Shown here in pieces: positions 1 through 12,759 of a stretch of 64,000 nucleotides of DNA. Both the position numbers and the translations under genes were made by a program. Where the stretch lies: contig JAVXUO010000967.1 of assembly GCA_033065855.1 (NCBI GenBank), positions 42,501 through 106,500 on the forward strand. Direction: 5' to 3'. Numbering within the stretch: the first letter of the stretch is position 1; every line of letters starts with the position of its first letter. This DNA comes from Escallonia rubra. Taxonomy: Eukaryota > Streptophyta > Magnoliopsida > Escalloniales > Escalloniaceae. Under the pieces are notes generated by a model. That model did no database searches. It had not been told where the DNA came from and saw only the letters and a list, made by a program, of their open reading frames with translations.

Positions 1-1112
1 ATAACGAGTCGAGCTCCCCCCGATAGTATGAAATGTTGTGATGGGGATCGTCTCTCATCTCGTTGTGGGTTTCCTTCCGGCTGTACTCCCAGGCGCACAA
101 CCGAGGCCACACATTATCTGTTCCGTCCCTACGCCTGGGTGCGCCGGTAGCAAGGTGTTCATAAGACCACACCTGAGAGCAAAGACATTAAAAAAAGTAT
201 CGTCAACATTTATTGTCCATTCAACAAAAAAAAAAACAACAAAGCGCCCGTACTGAAGAATTGTATGATATACCTGCAATAGCGAGAGACATGCACATAT
301 CGCTTTGGAGTCGGGCCTCGTTGCCTTGTGCAATGCTCGGTACAGGTATGCAAGAGTTGCTGCACCCCAGGCATAATCCCCAACCTCAGCCAGGTTACGC
401 AAAAACGGTAAATATTTGACGCTGACCGTGTTCTTCGACGTCGTTGGGAATAATATTGCCCCCATCACCCACAAGAGGAAGGCTTGTGTGTAAAGCACAA
501 GGTCATGGCCCGTATAGTTTTCCGGCAAAACCCCGTAGGTATCTACCAACCACTTCAACTTGATACCACCACTGCTAAATCCATCCTGGGGTATCGAAGT
601 AAAGAAGTCCCTAGCGGTCCTCTTATTCGTTGCTTCGGACGGATGAGCTATTACCGGCCGCCCCGTCACCGGTAACCCTAAGATGAACCCTACATCTTCT
701 AGGGTAATTGTCATTTCTCCGAGAGGGAAGTGAAATGTATTCATTTCACTTCTCCACCTTTTAACAAAGGGCACTTATTAAGTGCCCGTCAAGGTGTTGA
801 AAGATCTGCCCATGCGTGAAAATCCCAAACCCAATCCCACGCAGTAATCTTTTCTGGGTTCTGTTCAATTTCCAGGCGTTGAAATTATCGCTTACTTCTA
901 CCGTGTTGACAAGTGCTCTTTCCTACGAATTAATAAATATTATTTAAGCAAAATAAACACTATACAACGTTCGCAACTGAAATACGTAAGCAAAATAAAC
1001 GATATAAACGATAAAATAAGTATCTTACTCCACCATCCCATATGAGCGTACTGATATGGGATGCTTGGTCGTATAATACGGACGAATCTTCTGGTCCAGG
1101 GTTGAAATCCAT
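1..1112 (-). pseudogene. PMD part of a PMD-C48 transposon gene (partial)
   Basis: The start codon at 1112 opens a short exon (reading MDFNPGPEDSSVLYDQ...ISTLIWDGG) that ends in a GTAAGA donor near 1030. Exon 2 ends at 274 (donor GTATAT) and exon 3 starts at 172 after CAG. Both junctions match the M3 and M4 copies. Conserved plant mobile domain blocks are visible, such as WRSEMNTFHFPLGEMTITLE, DVGFILGLPVTGRPVIA and YLYRALHKATRPDSKA. PMD proteins (MAIN/MAIL family and transposon relatives) act in plant nuclei, but their biochemical role in transposons is not established. A one-base insertion near 766 relative to M4 puts the start of exon 2 out of frame, so this copy is probably dead. The 3' part, including the protease, is outside the window. 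Confidence 0.8.
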
Positions 1113-1492
1113 TTTTTGCAACTGAAATAATGGAAAAAGGGCAAGGTTGGAAGCGTAAACATTCCCAAACATACAACGCTAGCATATTCAGCGCTAGCAT
1201 GTGATCAGATAATACGCAATACACATATATAATATATATGTATATACATTGACAAACGCTAGCATAGTGCCGATCTACTTGCCAACGCCGCAAGATGAAC
1301 TCTAGATTATGAACAAAGAAAGGATTAGTTTGTGAACTTACGTGATTGATGAGACGATTAAAGGATTTCTTGCAAAGAAATTGCGCCGATCTACTTGCCA
1401 ACGCCGCTGGTTTGATCGTGAGAAGAAGGAAGGGTTTGTTTGTGAGAAGAAGGAATGAATAGAAGTTTAGAAGGCTTCGAATGCTTGCCAAC

Positions 1493-1725
1493 GTCCGCTA
1501 CACTGTGTTGCGGACGCTGGGATAACGACAAAGTAACAGACGTGCATCGACTGATGTGACAACTGTCAGGGGGAAGTGGGTGGTTTGACGGAAACAGTCG
1601 TCCGCTAGACAGTGTAGCGGACTACTTTTTGTTGGCCCAAGAATGTCGTCTGCTACACAGTCTAGCGGACGGGTGAGCGAGGGCAAGATGGTAAAAAGAT
1701 CCGTCCGCTACACAGTGTAGCGGAC
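1493..1725. repeat. Four 23-bp palindromes of the giant MULE
   Basis: Imperfect palindromes with core GTCCGCTA...TAGCGGAC lie at 1493-1515, 1600-1622, 1648-1670 and 1703-1725, between the PMD gene and the terminal repeat. The same unit fills the non-coding parts of M2, M3 and M4. Confidence 0.9.
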
Positions 1726-1838
1726 GACTGACAGCGCCGCAAAAAAAAGTGATCTGGACCGTCCATCCCTTCGGGATGGACGGCCAGATCGCGCTGGCAA
1801 GATATCCTATTTTGCCTACGCTGTCAAGGGATCAGCTC

Positions 1839-1840
<2 letters not shown>

Positions 1841-1896
<56 letters not shown>
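1841..1896. repeat. (TA)n microsatellite at the M1 end
   Basis: Nearly pure TA repeat separating the M1 terminus from the second-family TIR element at 1897. Equivalent tracts flank every complete giant-MULE end in the window, so exact target-site duplications cannot be read. Confidence 0.95.
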
Positions 1897-1898
<2 letters not shown>

Positions 1899-2033
1899 CC
1901 GATCCCTGTCTACCGGTGGAGAAATTGTTATTTCTCCACCATAAATCTAACCGTCCACGTGTACTCGTGGACGACACATATGTGTTCTTTTTTTCTTGAA
2001 AAAGTTGCAACCGCTGCTCTTTCATGCGGTTGC
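1897..2033. mobile_element. Short element with second-family TIR sequence
   Basis: It starts AGCCGATCC...TGGAGAAAT, contains the inverted pair GTCCACGTGTACTCGTGGAC, and is bounded by TA repeats on both sides. The start matches the ends of the 1.7-kb element at 46091-47812. Only about 140 bp remain, so this is a truncated or MITE-like derivative. No coding capacity. Confidence 0.55.
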
Positions 2034-2054
2034 ATATATATATATATAATAGAT

Positions 2055-2400
2055 AACTTCGCCTGCTTATTTATAAACAACTAGTCCCAAGCTCGAATAA
2101 AAAGATGAGGGCTTATGAAATAATTTATTTCGTGTGTTAATATTTTTGCAACATAAACACATGAATGATAAGGAAATAAAAAATATATTTTTATATTCAG
2201 GCTCGGGCCCGGCTCTAAAGTTAGGGCCTAGGGCTTGGGCTTAGACAGGGCCTGAGTATCCCACATTTAGTCCTGGACCGGGCCCCACGGCCTGAAGCCC
2301 GGTTGGCCCGTTCTTCCCCTCTGGCCCACTAGGACCGGGTCGGCCCAAGCCCGACACCCATTAACACCTCTATTAGTGGGAGAAGAGATGACCATATTAG
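2055..2400. repeat. GGGCCCGG-rich low-complexity stretch, unclassified
   Basis: Bases 2190-2370 repeat short GGGCCCGG, GGGCTTGGGC and GGCCCA blocks. Such composition occurs at the ends of several plant non-autonomous DNA elements, but I found no matching inverted terminus. No gene is visible. Confidence 0.35.
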
Positions 2401-2404
2401 AAAG

Positions 2405-5400
2405 TAATCAGTGAATCCGTATATGTTCTAAAAGTAGTACCCGAAAGAACCTGATATTCAGCTTTGGTGCTAGAGTGAGCAACTGCAGACTCTTTCTTGC
2501 AAACCCAAGAGACAAGAAATTCACCAAGAAAGAAACAAAACCCAGTCGTTGACATCTGTCCATTGGGTCACTGGCCCAATGACCATCAGAATACACATGA
2601 ATGTGAACGAAAATGTAGAATGAAAATGCAGGCCAAGAAACATACTTCCTTTGACATATCTCTAGATGCAAAGTACGACAGAGTAATGTGTAGACGACCG
2701 ACGAGCAGCCATAAGCTGACTCACCAAGTGAACGACATATGAAGTATCTGGACAAGTGACCGTCAATTAAACAAGGCTGACTGCTAAGTGTCGGTAAACT
2801 CTATCTGTGGCATGATGCTTAACATTCAATTCCAGAGGAGTGAGGACGCTGACGTAATAAGAGATATCAACTCGTGATAATAAGTCAGATGCATACTTGG
2901 TCTGATTGATGTAAATACTACTCGAGTCTGAGGAAACTTCAAGTCCTAAAAAATAATCAAGAGAACCAAGGTCTTTTATCTCAAAGTGCTAGTGAAGAAA
3001 ACTCTTAAGAGCATGAATACCACCAACATCATAACCAGTGATAAATATTTCGTCAACATAGAAGAGCAACAATATAGTGCCACCAGTGGTAGTTCGAGTA
3101 AAAAGAACCAAACCATGGAGTTAGAGGTGAAGCTTAGTTAAGCAATAATGGTACTAAATTTGGCAAACCAAGCATGAGGGGCTTGTTTTAGGTGATAAAG
3201 AGCCTGACGAGTACGATATACCTTATCAGGAGGGTCATCAATTCTAATTGGAGGTTGCATATAAACTGCTTCAGTGAAGACACCATTGAGAAAGGCATTC
3301 TTATCCATTTAGGAAAGTGTCCATTTGCGAGTAGCGGCAATAGCAAGTAGAGACCTAACAGAGGTAACTCTGGCAACATGAAGTCTCCTCAAAATCATTA
3401 CTGTAATCCTTAGTTGACACCTTCGCAACCATACGAGCTTTGTAGTGCTGAGCTCAGCCAATGGAATGAGGAAAGCTAAAAAAGGCATCCAAGCTTACGG
3501 CCTTTCGCAATTGTATGTCCCCGTCTGAGGATCTCGCATAACATATCCTTGGTTACAAAACATAACTTCAAGACCCATGTCATAAAGTTTTCTAGCATAT
3601 AACGGATTTAATGAAAAAGAAGGTCAAGGAAGGTATCTTTGACATGACCAATGTCTATGGTAGATCCGTTAGCAGTATAAAGTGGAAGAGTAATAGAACA
3701 AGGAGATTTTTTCATGAAAAGAAAATGATTGGAATTCTTATGATTAGAGCAACTTCAATCGATGAACAAAAAGGCATTACGTAAAGTAATTGACATGACA
3801 TAAGAGCTAGCTAGTACGAGATGGAACCTGACTGATTAGCTCCTTAAGATCGACACTAGATGGGACCACAGTCTGTAAGGAAGACTGATGGGCATCAAAA
3901 TAGGTATCAGGATGAGCAACAATAGCATTTTGTGGTGTTGCAGGAGTCTTTGAGACTGACTTAGCAAACACTTTTCTCAAAATGTTGATGAGACTGATCT
4001 TAAGTATGATGCTAAAATTTGCAAAAGATGCTTGGTTTATTTTGTCTACAAGTTGAACGAGGAGCCTGAGAAATGATGGAAGGTGAAGGAGCAGAGGTAA
4101 CAGTCAACTGCAGAGGAGCAGAGGTCACAATCAACTCATCAACTGTAGAGGAACAGAGGAAATATGATAAGCAATGGATGCATGTGGAATAACAGCGATG
4201 AGAATAGACCTGGAAAATGGGTAAATGGGCCGAGTACAGGCATTACACGGTCAGGTACAAGTAAAAAGGGTATAGGTCAAAATTACCAGGTTTTTCTTGG
4301 GTAACCTTTTCCTGTAATCGTACCATACCCGTGCGGTTTGGTAAAACCCGCGGGTAAAAAATTAGTTTTGACAATTATTTTTCTATATCAAATAATTAAT
4401 TTCTTGAATGTTTTATCTTTTTCCTCTTTCTTCAATACACAGACAATTTGAAAGTTCCATATTACAAGTATCACTCTCCATGAAGATCCATCACACAACC
4501 ATTTCAACGTCTACACAACCACCATCAAGATCAACTAAAAGTCTACCCAACAACCACAAGATCCACTGAAAGTCTACCCAACAACCACAAGGTGACGAAG
4601 TGACAGAATGACGGTAGGTAACAGAATAAGGGAGTGACAGACTGGTGGCAATGGAATGACGGAGTAATCGACCGGTGGCGATAAAGTGACCGGTGGCAGT
4701 GGAGTTGCACTAGATCTGTGAGCAACTGAATGACGTGACACCATGGGGTGGAGTAGTGTATTCGTGACTTTGGTGGATCTGTGAGAAAGAGACTTGAGAG
4801 ACGGGATCTATGAGGTGAGAGACCTGAGAGGCGGGGACGACAGAAGTGAGAAGAAGGGATCTATGAGGGATCTGTAAGGGTGAGAAAATGAGAAGGTTTA
4901 ACACTAATATCACTTATATAGTCCTATAACCAGGTAACCCGGGTACCCGGTACTCGACCCAAATCGAACCGGAATTTACGGGTTGGTTCAAGTACTGTTC
5001 TGTTTTCAACGAGTCTCCTAATTATGTACCCGTGCCTGGGTTTTTTGAATAGGTACAGGTAGGCACGTGGGTTTGGGTCAGTTCTTGCCAGGTGTAGATG
5101 AGAACTTCAGAGCATCGAGACTGTAGAGTCTGGATTCGAGTTTCTTCGAAAATGAGTTCATCTAATGCGTTACTCAATGAGGGCAGAGGGCCGCGACCTA
5201 AGATAGATGCCCTGGTAGATTATAATTCATCATGAAGAGCCATTAAGAATTGCATAAGTCTCATGTTTTTGCGATACTAAAAAATTTCTTAGCATCCTTA
5301 GAAGGATTGATCCACTGAGGCTCAAACATAAAAAGTTGATTGCAAGTATAACGGATCTGAGAGTGAAAGGAATTGATAGACTAACTTGGTTCCTGATGTA

Positions 5401-5893
5401 AGCGTATAAGATGACTAAGTAATTAATATTGGTACGCAAGATCAGTAGAGGCGTATTGCTTGGTTAGAAGATCCCACTTCTTTGGAAGTACCATAACTAC
5501 CAAAAAAACATATTAATGGACACGACCAATTCGGTGGTAAGCCAAGTAAGAATCCGATTATTGATGTTTTCCCACCTTTCAAGATGTTACTCGAATGCAT
5601 CATCTGTTTCGTTGTCAAGCTATTTGGCGATGATACTAGAACTAGTAATGTAGTGCTAAATTTTACGTCATTTGAGAAAGCTTTTTGTAGCTTGTTCCCA
5701 GTGATTATAATTGGACTTATCAAGAATGATCAGAATGTGTTGAAGCACATCGTGTTATCTATGATAAACAAATATATGGAAAATATAGGAGATTAGTCAG
5801 ATTACACAAGATCGAGTATAAAGAAGTAGTGAATCGTTGCTACAAAATAGAGAATGGTTGGAAAAACCCTAAAACACACCTTCTGATACAATG
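2405..5893 (-). mobile_element. Ty1/copia retrotransposon fossil, minus strand
   Basis: Read on the minus strand from right to left: a tRNA-Met-like primer binding site complement near 5882 (TTCTGATACAATG), then gag-like sequence near 5200-5720, pol remnants, reverse transcriptase near 2900-3200 (FLGLEVSSDSSSIYINQTKY), and the RNase H part near 2470-2560 (SWVCKKESAVAHSSTKAEY). It is broken with many breaks, and no intact open frame of family size remains. A hAT element at 4205-5096 inserted into it. No LTR pair could be delimited. Likely old. Confidence 0.75.
4205..5096. mobile_element. Non-autonomous hAT element with perfect 8-bp TSD
   Basis: The ends are short imperfect inverted repeats (TAGACCTGGAAAAT at left; TACACCTGGCAAGAA read inward from the right). 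Both flanks carry GATGAGAA (4197-4204 and 5097-5104), an exact 8-bp duplication as hAT transposases make. The 892-bp interior has no transposase. It contains short runs of repeated CAACCACAAG and GTGACGGAGT-like units. It interrupts the copia fossil, so it is younger than that element. Confidence 0.85.
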
Positions 5894-6920
5894 ATAAATT
5901 GGAGACGCGAAACAATATTAGTACATTACAATTTTTTATCACATCAGTTGCTAAGGCCCATGAGGATTAAGGACGCGGGTTATGATTGTGTTGTCCTTTG
6001 TCCCATTATGCTTTAAATTGCAACTCATTTTCTAAAGAATAGGAGAGCAGATGGTGATGAAGTTGGCCGACGGCCGTTATCAATGTCACGATGGAGAGTT
6101 GGCGATGTAGTTGGCAGCAACAGTGGTCAATAGTTGTTGACTGTTGTGGTTGACAAAGTTGGCCAACAACGACAGTCTGGGGCATTGGAGTTGGCCACTA
6201 GGGTTGTCGGAGTACGCTGTCAGCAGACGACGGCAACGATGGTGGTTGCCGGCTGTAGGCTTGTGTATGTGTGTGGGTGGAGAGTGAAAAAACATATATT
6301 TTGGTTATGTTTTTCAAATCTATTTCGGTTAAGTTGGGAACTAACAAATCCATATAACCCCAATCGGTTAAATCTCCATTCATTCCACCTCCATTTGCTC
6401 CAAAACCACTTAGAGCCTCCCCAAATAAATAGCATGTGGGGTCGGGTGGTAGGGGGCTTTAATTAGGCCTATAAATTGCCATACCTAGTGATTGACATGT
6501 TAAAATTTTTTTTTTCATCTTAATTGTGTATAATTGTTTCCATAGTTATGGCCAAGATAATATTGAACCCCTAGGAACGTTCAGTAAGATAGGAAACTAA
6601 CTGCTTCAAGAATAATGACGGAGGCCTAAACTTAAGATATAAATTCAATTCAGAAGCACCCTGCGACTGATTACAAGTCATATTACACAAATGTTTGATG
6701 AACTAAAATTTCAAGCTTGAAGAACATGTAAGATACTTTATATACATGTTGCTTTCATGCAAGTCCTATTCTTGGGACCAATGGAACCTCATGTACCTCA
6801 GATCATGTAATTCCATGATGACATTTATGCATCTTGGGAGTTTCCAAGTATTGAAAGAGCATGTACTCATGCATGATAAACGCATACCAAAAGGTAACGC
6901 AATAAAAGAAAAAGAAAAAC
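5894..6920. other. No recognisable gene
   Basis: AT-rich non-coding sequence. The first part may be copia LTR remnant next to the primer binding site, but I cannot delimit it. Open frames around 6134-6466 are short, overlap on both strands and show no domain. Confidence 0.4.
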
Positions 6921-6924
6921 TCCA

Positions 6925-7065
6925 AGGGGTGGTGGAGAGGCAATGACAAAAGGCCTTAAGATATGTCCTCAAGGTCCTGAGTTCGGATCCTCATACTGAC
7001 GGGCTATATAAGTTACAGATCCGACTGTTTAAAAAATAATGAAAAAGAAAAGAAAAAGAAAAAGA
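6925..7065 (+). mobile_element. Possible tRNA-derived SINE
   Basis: The block GGTGGAGAGGCAATGACAAA...GAGTTCGGATCCTCAT...TATATAAGTTAC resembles a tRNA-like head: GAGTTCGGATCCT fits a pol III B box, and an A-box-like sequence lies about 40 bp upstream. An A-rich tail of GAAAAAGAAAAG units follows. No clear target duplication was found, so the call is tentative. Confidence 0.4.
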
Positions 7066-7731
7066 CACACTCAGAGAATTTAGAGAAGACCAAGGGAAGA
7101 AGATAAATTCCTAATCTTTCTCCAAAGAATTCAAACATGTAAAAAAATAGCCACATCAAAACAAACGATGAAGGAGGACGCTGCCATATGAACTTGTACA
7201 TGGCTGATATGAATATAAAATGCTCTAGCAGTGATTTATCTACCTGGTGTTTGTCGTAAAGGCTTTTATCCATTGACCCGAGGCGTAGAAAGATAATCAA
7301 GCTAAAGGCTGCGGCTAAAGCATTTGCAATAGGGTCCAAAAGGACCAAATTTATGCTACTATCTTGGCTGTGATGACAAGGATCTTGTTTTTACAAAAGC
7401 ATTTGGTTCAAGAGAAAATTCAAGAAAACAACCTCCAGCATCACGCTTTATGTAAATACGGTATATAGATGCAGTCCACTACATACAAGCAAGATGAATC
7501 CAACCTCAAACATTGTGCGTGAATTATGTACAAAACGTGTATATGAATACATAGATACTTTGTTCTTTATAAGAAAAGTTTTGGTTATTACTGAGATTGT
7601 TAGAACATAGTTATAACTCATGTATAATGATAACCAGTGATTATTAAATGATTTTAGTGACTTTTACTTTGTGACGCTAAGAATTGTCACTAAAAGTGGT
7701 AGTAGAAACGTCATTAAATAGAACTTCAAGG
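7066..7731. other. No recognisable gene
   Basis: AT-rich sequence without domain-bearing frames. The last 100 bp contain TTTAGTGAC and GTCACTAAAA motifs like the subterminal repeats of the CACTA element at 32330, suggesting a decayed relative. Confidence 0.4.
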
Positions 7732-7740
7732 TATTAAAAA

Positions 7741-7982
7741 GGGTTAATTACAAAAATGTACCCTGAGGTTTACATGTTTTTGCACTTTGCTCCCCGTGTT
7801 TACAACTTTTGCAATAGTGTCCCCCGAGGTTGACAAAACCATTGCAAACAGTTCCAAAATTGGACGTCCGTCCAATTTTGGACGTTAAGTCCTCATGTGC
7901 GGTGCACATGCCATTTTGGCATGGGCAAATTTGTAATTTCCCCTACCCATCTTCCCTTTCTCACTCTGTTCATCTCCCTCTC

Positions 7983-8038
<56 letters not shown>

Positions 8039-9376
8039 ATGCGGCAAAACCTTAGATTGCAAATGCAAGTGCCTCTGATAAAGTGGGAGTATGTATGGGT
8101 GTGCAAATTTCGAATACAATCCCTAAGATCTGGACGTTTTCTATGACAAGTTCTTCACTTAAAGATCTGGGTTCTTTATTGTTTAATTTAAATTGACAAG
8201 TTCTTCATTTAAAGATCTGGATTCTTCATTGTTTAATTTAAATTGACAAGTTCTTCAAGATCTGGATGTTTTCTACTTTTTGTGTTTCTCATTCCTCATT
8301 CCTTCTTATTCGTTGATCTTCATTCCCATCCCCGCCATTTGATGGACGGTCTCCAGTGGCTCTTTTTCACTGGCGCTGACAGCTCATCTTGCTGCTGCTT
8401 CACCTGCTCGTTACAAATCCTCAGCTTTGGCACCCCATCGCCTACCTCCGGTACAGCCAAATTCAGCCACTGAGTCCTCAACAACGACGTCATCGACGCC
8501 GACGATCTGAGTCCAAACTCCTCCGATCACCAACTCCTTTGTCTCCAGTCGCCACTGGTAAAAACTGCCTCGTCACAACCTGCCTCTCCGAATTCACGTT
8601 CATGATACCGAAATTGAAGCCGAAGACGGTACCAGCGGCCAGTAAAAACTGCCTCGTCGCCAGCTACCTCTCCGAGATCATGTTCATGATACCGAAATTG
8701 AAGCCGGAGACGGTGTCGGCTGCCAGCATAGGATTCGATCGAATTGAGGAATTCATTCTAGGAAATGGAAGTTTCCCGTGCAAAATCCAGAGTTATTGAG
8801 AACGATCTTGATCTTTATTTTATCACCATTTCTCGTTTCAAGCGGAAGCTGGATAATCTATTGTATGCATCCAAATAATCACAACCCTTGTTTAATCTTT
8901 GTGGTTTGCTAAGACGTTCATGGCTGGGGTCGCAAAATACGCTAGGTATTGATGTGCTTGTGCCTTTTGTTTGCTAGTGGGATTGATATTGTTGATGTTG
9001 TTCTGCAGAAGCGTAATACTAGTGGTGGGAGAATGAGGAAACTATTTTAGGGTTTCATCTGCTTGGTGTAGTTAGATCTGGTGTGTTGATAGTGGTAATA
9101 ATGATGGAGTTTAGAGCGAGAGAGAGAGAGAGAGAGAGAGAGATGAACAGAGTGAGAAAGGGAAGATGGGTAGGGGAAATTACAAATTTGCCCATGCCAA
9201 AATGGCATGTGCACCGCACATGAGGACTTAACGTCCAAAATTGGACGGATGTCCCCAATTTTGGAGCTGTTTGTAATGGTTTGTCAACCTCGGGGGACAC
9301 TATTGCAAAAGTTGTAAATACGGGGAGCAAAGTGCAAAAACGTGTAAACCTCAGGGTACAGTTTTGTATTTTACCA
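7741..9376. mobile_element. Long-TIR non-autonomous MULE (Pack-MULE-like)
   Basis: Inverted repeats of nearly 300 bp (about 7741-8037 and 9106-9376) share GGTTTACA...TTTTGCA, GTCCAATTTTGGACGTTAAG-type blocks and a (CT)n/(GA)n inner edge. The flanks carry an exact 9-bp duplication, TATTAAAAA, at 7732-7740 and 9377-9385, the size Mutator-like transposases make. The 1-kb interior is not TIR and includes GC-richer sequence at 8330-8730, which may be captured host DNA. There is no transposase, so it would depend on another element. The exact TSD suggests fairly recent insertion. Confidence 0.9.
8135..8799 (+). other. Pack-MULE interior: possible captured sequence with internal duplications
   Basis: Three tandem units of about 52 bp (GACAAGTTCTTCA...AAAGATCTGG) lie at 8135-8265. 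Two direct copies of about 83 bp lie at 8560-8722 (each with AAAAACTGCCTCGTC and ATGATACCGAAATTGAAGCC). A plus-strand frame at 8389-8799 stays open for 136 codons across the duplication but matches no family I recognise. It may be a fragment of a host gene, in either strand. Confidence 0.35.
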
Positions 9377-9407
9377 TATTAAAAATCATATCTTACAGCA
9401 CAAGGAC

Positions 9408-12400
9408 TGTAACATCTTAGAAATCCGGAGTTCCATTCTCCCGAACTCTCGGAGCATTAACCTATCACTTCACATCAAATCCTATTTATTGATACATACT
9501 TCAGAGCATCTAACTAAGCATTAACTCAAATTCTTCAAAATAAATATTACAAAAAGAACTGCTCAAACTTAAACTACTAAAATTTGGTTCTTTACAAACT
9601 CAAGTTTTTATAGAACGAGTTAACAGTACCGATCCACCCAAGAGTCTTATTATACAGTGGTAATGGGCTCTCTAGATTCTCACACAGGCTCTAAACCCAT
9701 TCCCGAGCATTCTATAGCTGATCATTACCTATAGAAAAGAATCAAACGAATGGTGAGCTTTTGAGAGCTCAGAAGGTCGTTCAAGGACAGCCAAAAGAAT
9801 TACAAACGATTCAAGAGTCCATACGATGATAAATTTTCAAAATATTTCAAATGATCATAAATAGTTTGATGATTTTCAAAACGATCATAAATAGTTACCA
9901 AAACAAATATCAACAATCAAAACACGTTCCAAAACGATCATTTTTAAAGCCATCATTTTAAAATGCATTGATGAATTTTTAAAGGATTTCAAAACAAATA
10001 TAGATACTTCAAAGGGAAATAAGGGAAGGATTTCATACAATCACAAATAGTTTGATCACAATATAGGGAATAGTTTCAACTCAATTCCCTTTAATCAGAT
10101 AACGAGACATCCATTTGAACATCATTTTTCAAAATAATCATTGTAAGATACAATGTAAGCAAATTCAGAGGTATTGATCCTAGGCAGAGGCAATGCCAGT
10201 TAGGCAATGCCCAGAGTACACATGCATGATGTACAATAACTAGTCATTTTCATCGATCAAGGAACTAGCCCTGCATAATTATAGATGTTCAGACCCCTTA
10301 TAACGTCACCCTACAGAATAGATTCCTAGGTCAACACAGAAAAAAATAATCATAGAATCAATAGAAAATTCAATGCTTGACATGCAATAAAAATGAGCAT
10401 CAACATGAATTCAATTAACCGAAATCAATTAGGGTTTCGATGACATTTAAACATGTTGATATCAATTCATCATTCAGGATTCAAGAATAGCCTCAAACAA
10501 ATAGCAAGAACAAATACGAACAATTGTCGAATTTAGGCACAACAATTCATAAGAAAGAATACAAACAATTATCGAATTTTCTCAGCATGTAATGACAGGT
10601 GAGCATCGATAAGATTTCCAAATAACCGATTTAGGTTCAATGTTGGGGTTTTCTTGGCAATAACATGCTAATATCAATGCAAATCTCAGTGTTCAACAAT
10701 AGCCATAAGTAAATCGAAAGAATACTTACGGACATAAGTTATCGAAATTAGGGTTCGAACAGAAGTCCTTGCTCAGGGTTCTGATAAAAACCCTTACTTG
10801 GACCCTAAGCTAAGCTAGTCTAACTGGAAAGTCTTTTGCTTTAACTTAAACGGAATAATCCCATTATTAGTATATAGGATATACCACGATATTCTGAATT
10901 CAATACTGACTCATGCATGCTCCCAGAACGGCCCCCTCATCGAGTATGTAAAATTACCAAAAACACCCTCTCATACTTAAATCACCAAAACAGCCTTCCT
11001 GTAAGTAAAATACTACAATATCCCTAGCGTATATGAATTTACCCAAAAATACCTTTTTATAGGTAAAATTACCAAAATACCCCCTTTGGTTGGCAAATTA
11101 CCAAAATACCCCTGGGGATTCTCAGCAACAGAAAAATCTCAAAATCACCTTCAAACACTATTTTAAGCATCCCAAAGTCATTTTTTGGCTCAAAAAATTT
11201 TTAAAAAAATTCACCCGAAAATCTCAAACCGGTGTTCGAACTAAGGGCTCAGAAGTCGGTTCTGCTAAAAATATCTATCAACCTTGGAATGGCATTAAAT
11301 TTTGGATACTGAAACATATCAATAATATAAGGATTTTCAGAAATTTTCAGATTAAAATAGCTTGGTTTGCTATGTCAAATAATTTAAGAATTTTTTTTAA
11401 TCGATAGCCTAATTTAGCATTCTTTGCAGACACCGAAAAAATTCCAAAATTTCCACAGCGTATGTCTCGTAAAAATATTGGGGGTCACTATTTTAAACTT
11501 TGTCAAATTCTGATTCTAACTATTTATAAAAATTTGTATAAGAATTGCTTAAATAATTCTCTATCTTTAGTGACAATTACATTTACTGTCTAGATTTAAG
11601 ACACACTAATTCACCTCGAAAATATACACTTGTCTTCTACCTCCCCTCTCCTTCTGCCGAACACACATAGACACAATGCACACACACATCAACTGCTACA
11701 CACAACTACGCACCATAACAGCTAAACACACACCCTAACACATTAAAAACACACAATTACACCCACAATTATACACATACACACCCGAACACACACTTGT
11801 TGTAAACACGCACGACACACACACTGTACACACCCAAAACACACACACTCATCCTCGGCAACACACATACACACTCCAAAGACACACTAACACACATTCC
11901 ACTAATTAATGCACACACATATATGCACAAACTCACACATATACACACATATTCTCACATATACATACACCGAGCACATACAACGTTTGCCTTCTTCCCT
12001 CCACTTCTATCGAACACTACCCACACCCATTAACCCCTAAACACACATATATTACACATTAACCTCCTATACTACACCCGTACACATACATATACTCACA
12101 AATCCCCCATAAATTCACACCCGAAGCTCACACACACACACACACACACAAAGTGTCTAAAACACAAACACGTAAACTGAAATCACCTGATATCACACTT
12201 AGAATAAAGAGGGAAGGATTACCCATGAGATTTCTCTCTCTCTCTCTCTCCCCCCTAATTTTTCTGCCCCAGTTTCCCCCTCTCTCTTCTTCCTCTGTTT
12301 TCTTCTTTCTTTCCTGTTCTGTTATGTTTTTTTTTCTGGTTTTCTTTTCCCGTTTCTTGTTTCTCCCGAATTTCTTTTTATTTATTTATTTTGTTTTCTA

Positions 12401-12710
12401 TTTTATCTAATCTATTATTTTATAATTATAATTCATTAGTCACCACACAAAAATGAGTAGGAGGTGGCATCTTTTTAACACACATTTCACAACAATTAGT
12501 CACATACACACCATTTTTCATAATTTACAAAAAAATCCCCAAAATTACAAATGACTCCAAAAGTTTTTGAAATTACATTTTTGTCCCAAAATCATTTTAA
12601 CATTTCATTCTCTACTACTCTCCGAGCATTGCTCAAAATTATCACTCATTTATTTTTTGGGTCACAGCTACCTATTTTAAACTGCTAAAAAAAAAGTACC
12701 GGATATTACA
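9408..12710 (+). mobile_element. Solo LTR, copy A (about 3.3 kb)
   Basis: It starts TGTAACATC and ends GGATATTACA, i.e. the TG...CA ends of an LTR, and is flanked by the 5-bp duplication AGGAC (9403-9407, 12711-12715). No coding sequence. Near its 3' part it has CA-rich (11640-12160) and CT-rich (12230-12360) tracts. Two more copies occur at 21146-27575 (inverted) and 24655-27524. An LTR alone with a target duplication is the usual product of LTR-LTR recombination in a retrotransposon. I cannot assign the parent lineage. Confidence 0.8.
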
Positions 12711-12759
12711 AGGACTCAACCTTAATACAAAATAAAATAAAATAAGTACATAGGAAATA

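Larger units (their letters stand above)
1..1840. mobile_element. Giant MULE copy M1, partial (PMD-side end only)
   Basis: Bases 1750-1840 match the terminal inverted repeats of the complete copies M3 and M4 (the end reads ...GATCAGCTCCC) and stop at a (TA)n tract. The part in view holds the 5' half of a minus-strand PMD-C48 gene and four 23-bp palindromes between that gene and the terminus. The rest of the element lies left of the window. The call rests on shared TIR, shared gene and shared palindromes with M3 and M4, all seen directly. Confidence 0.85.

Noticed and set aside
7885-8106. Arg/Glu-repeat frame
   Set aside because: Translation of the (CT)n/(GA)n tract in the MULE terminal repeat.
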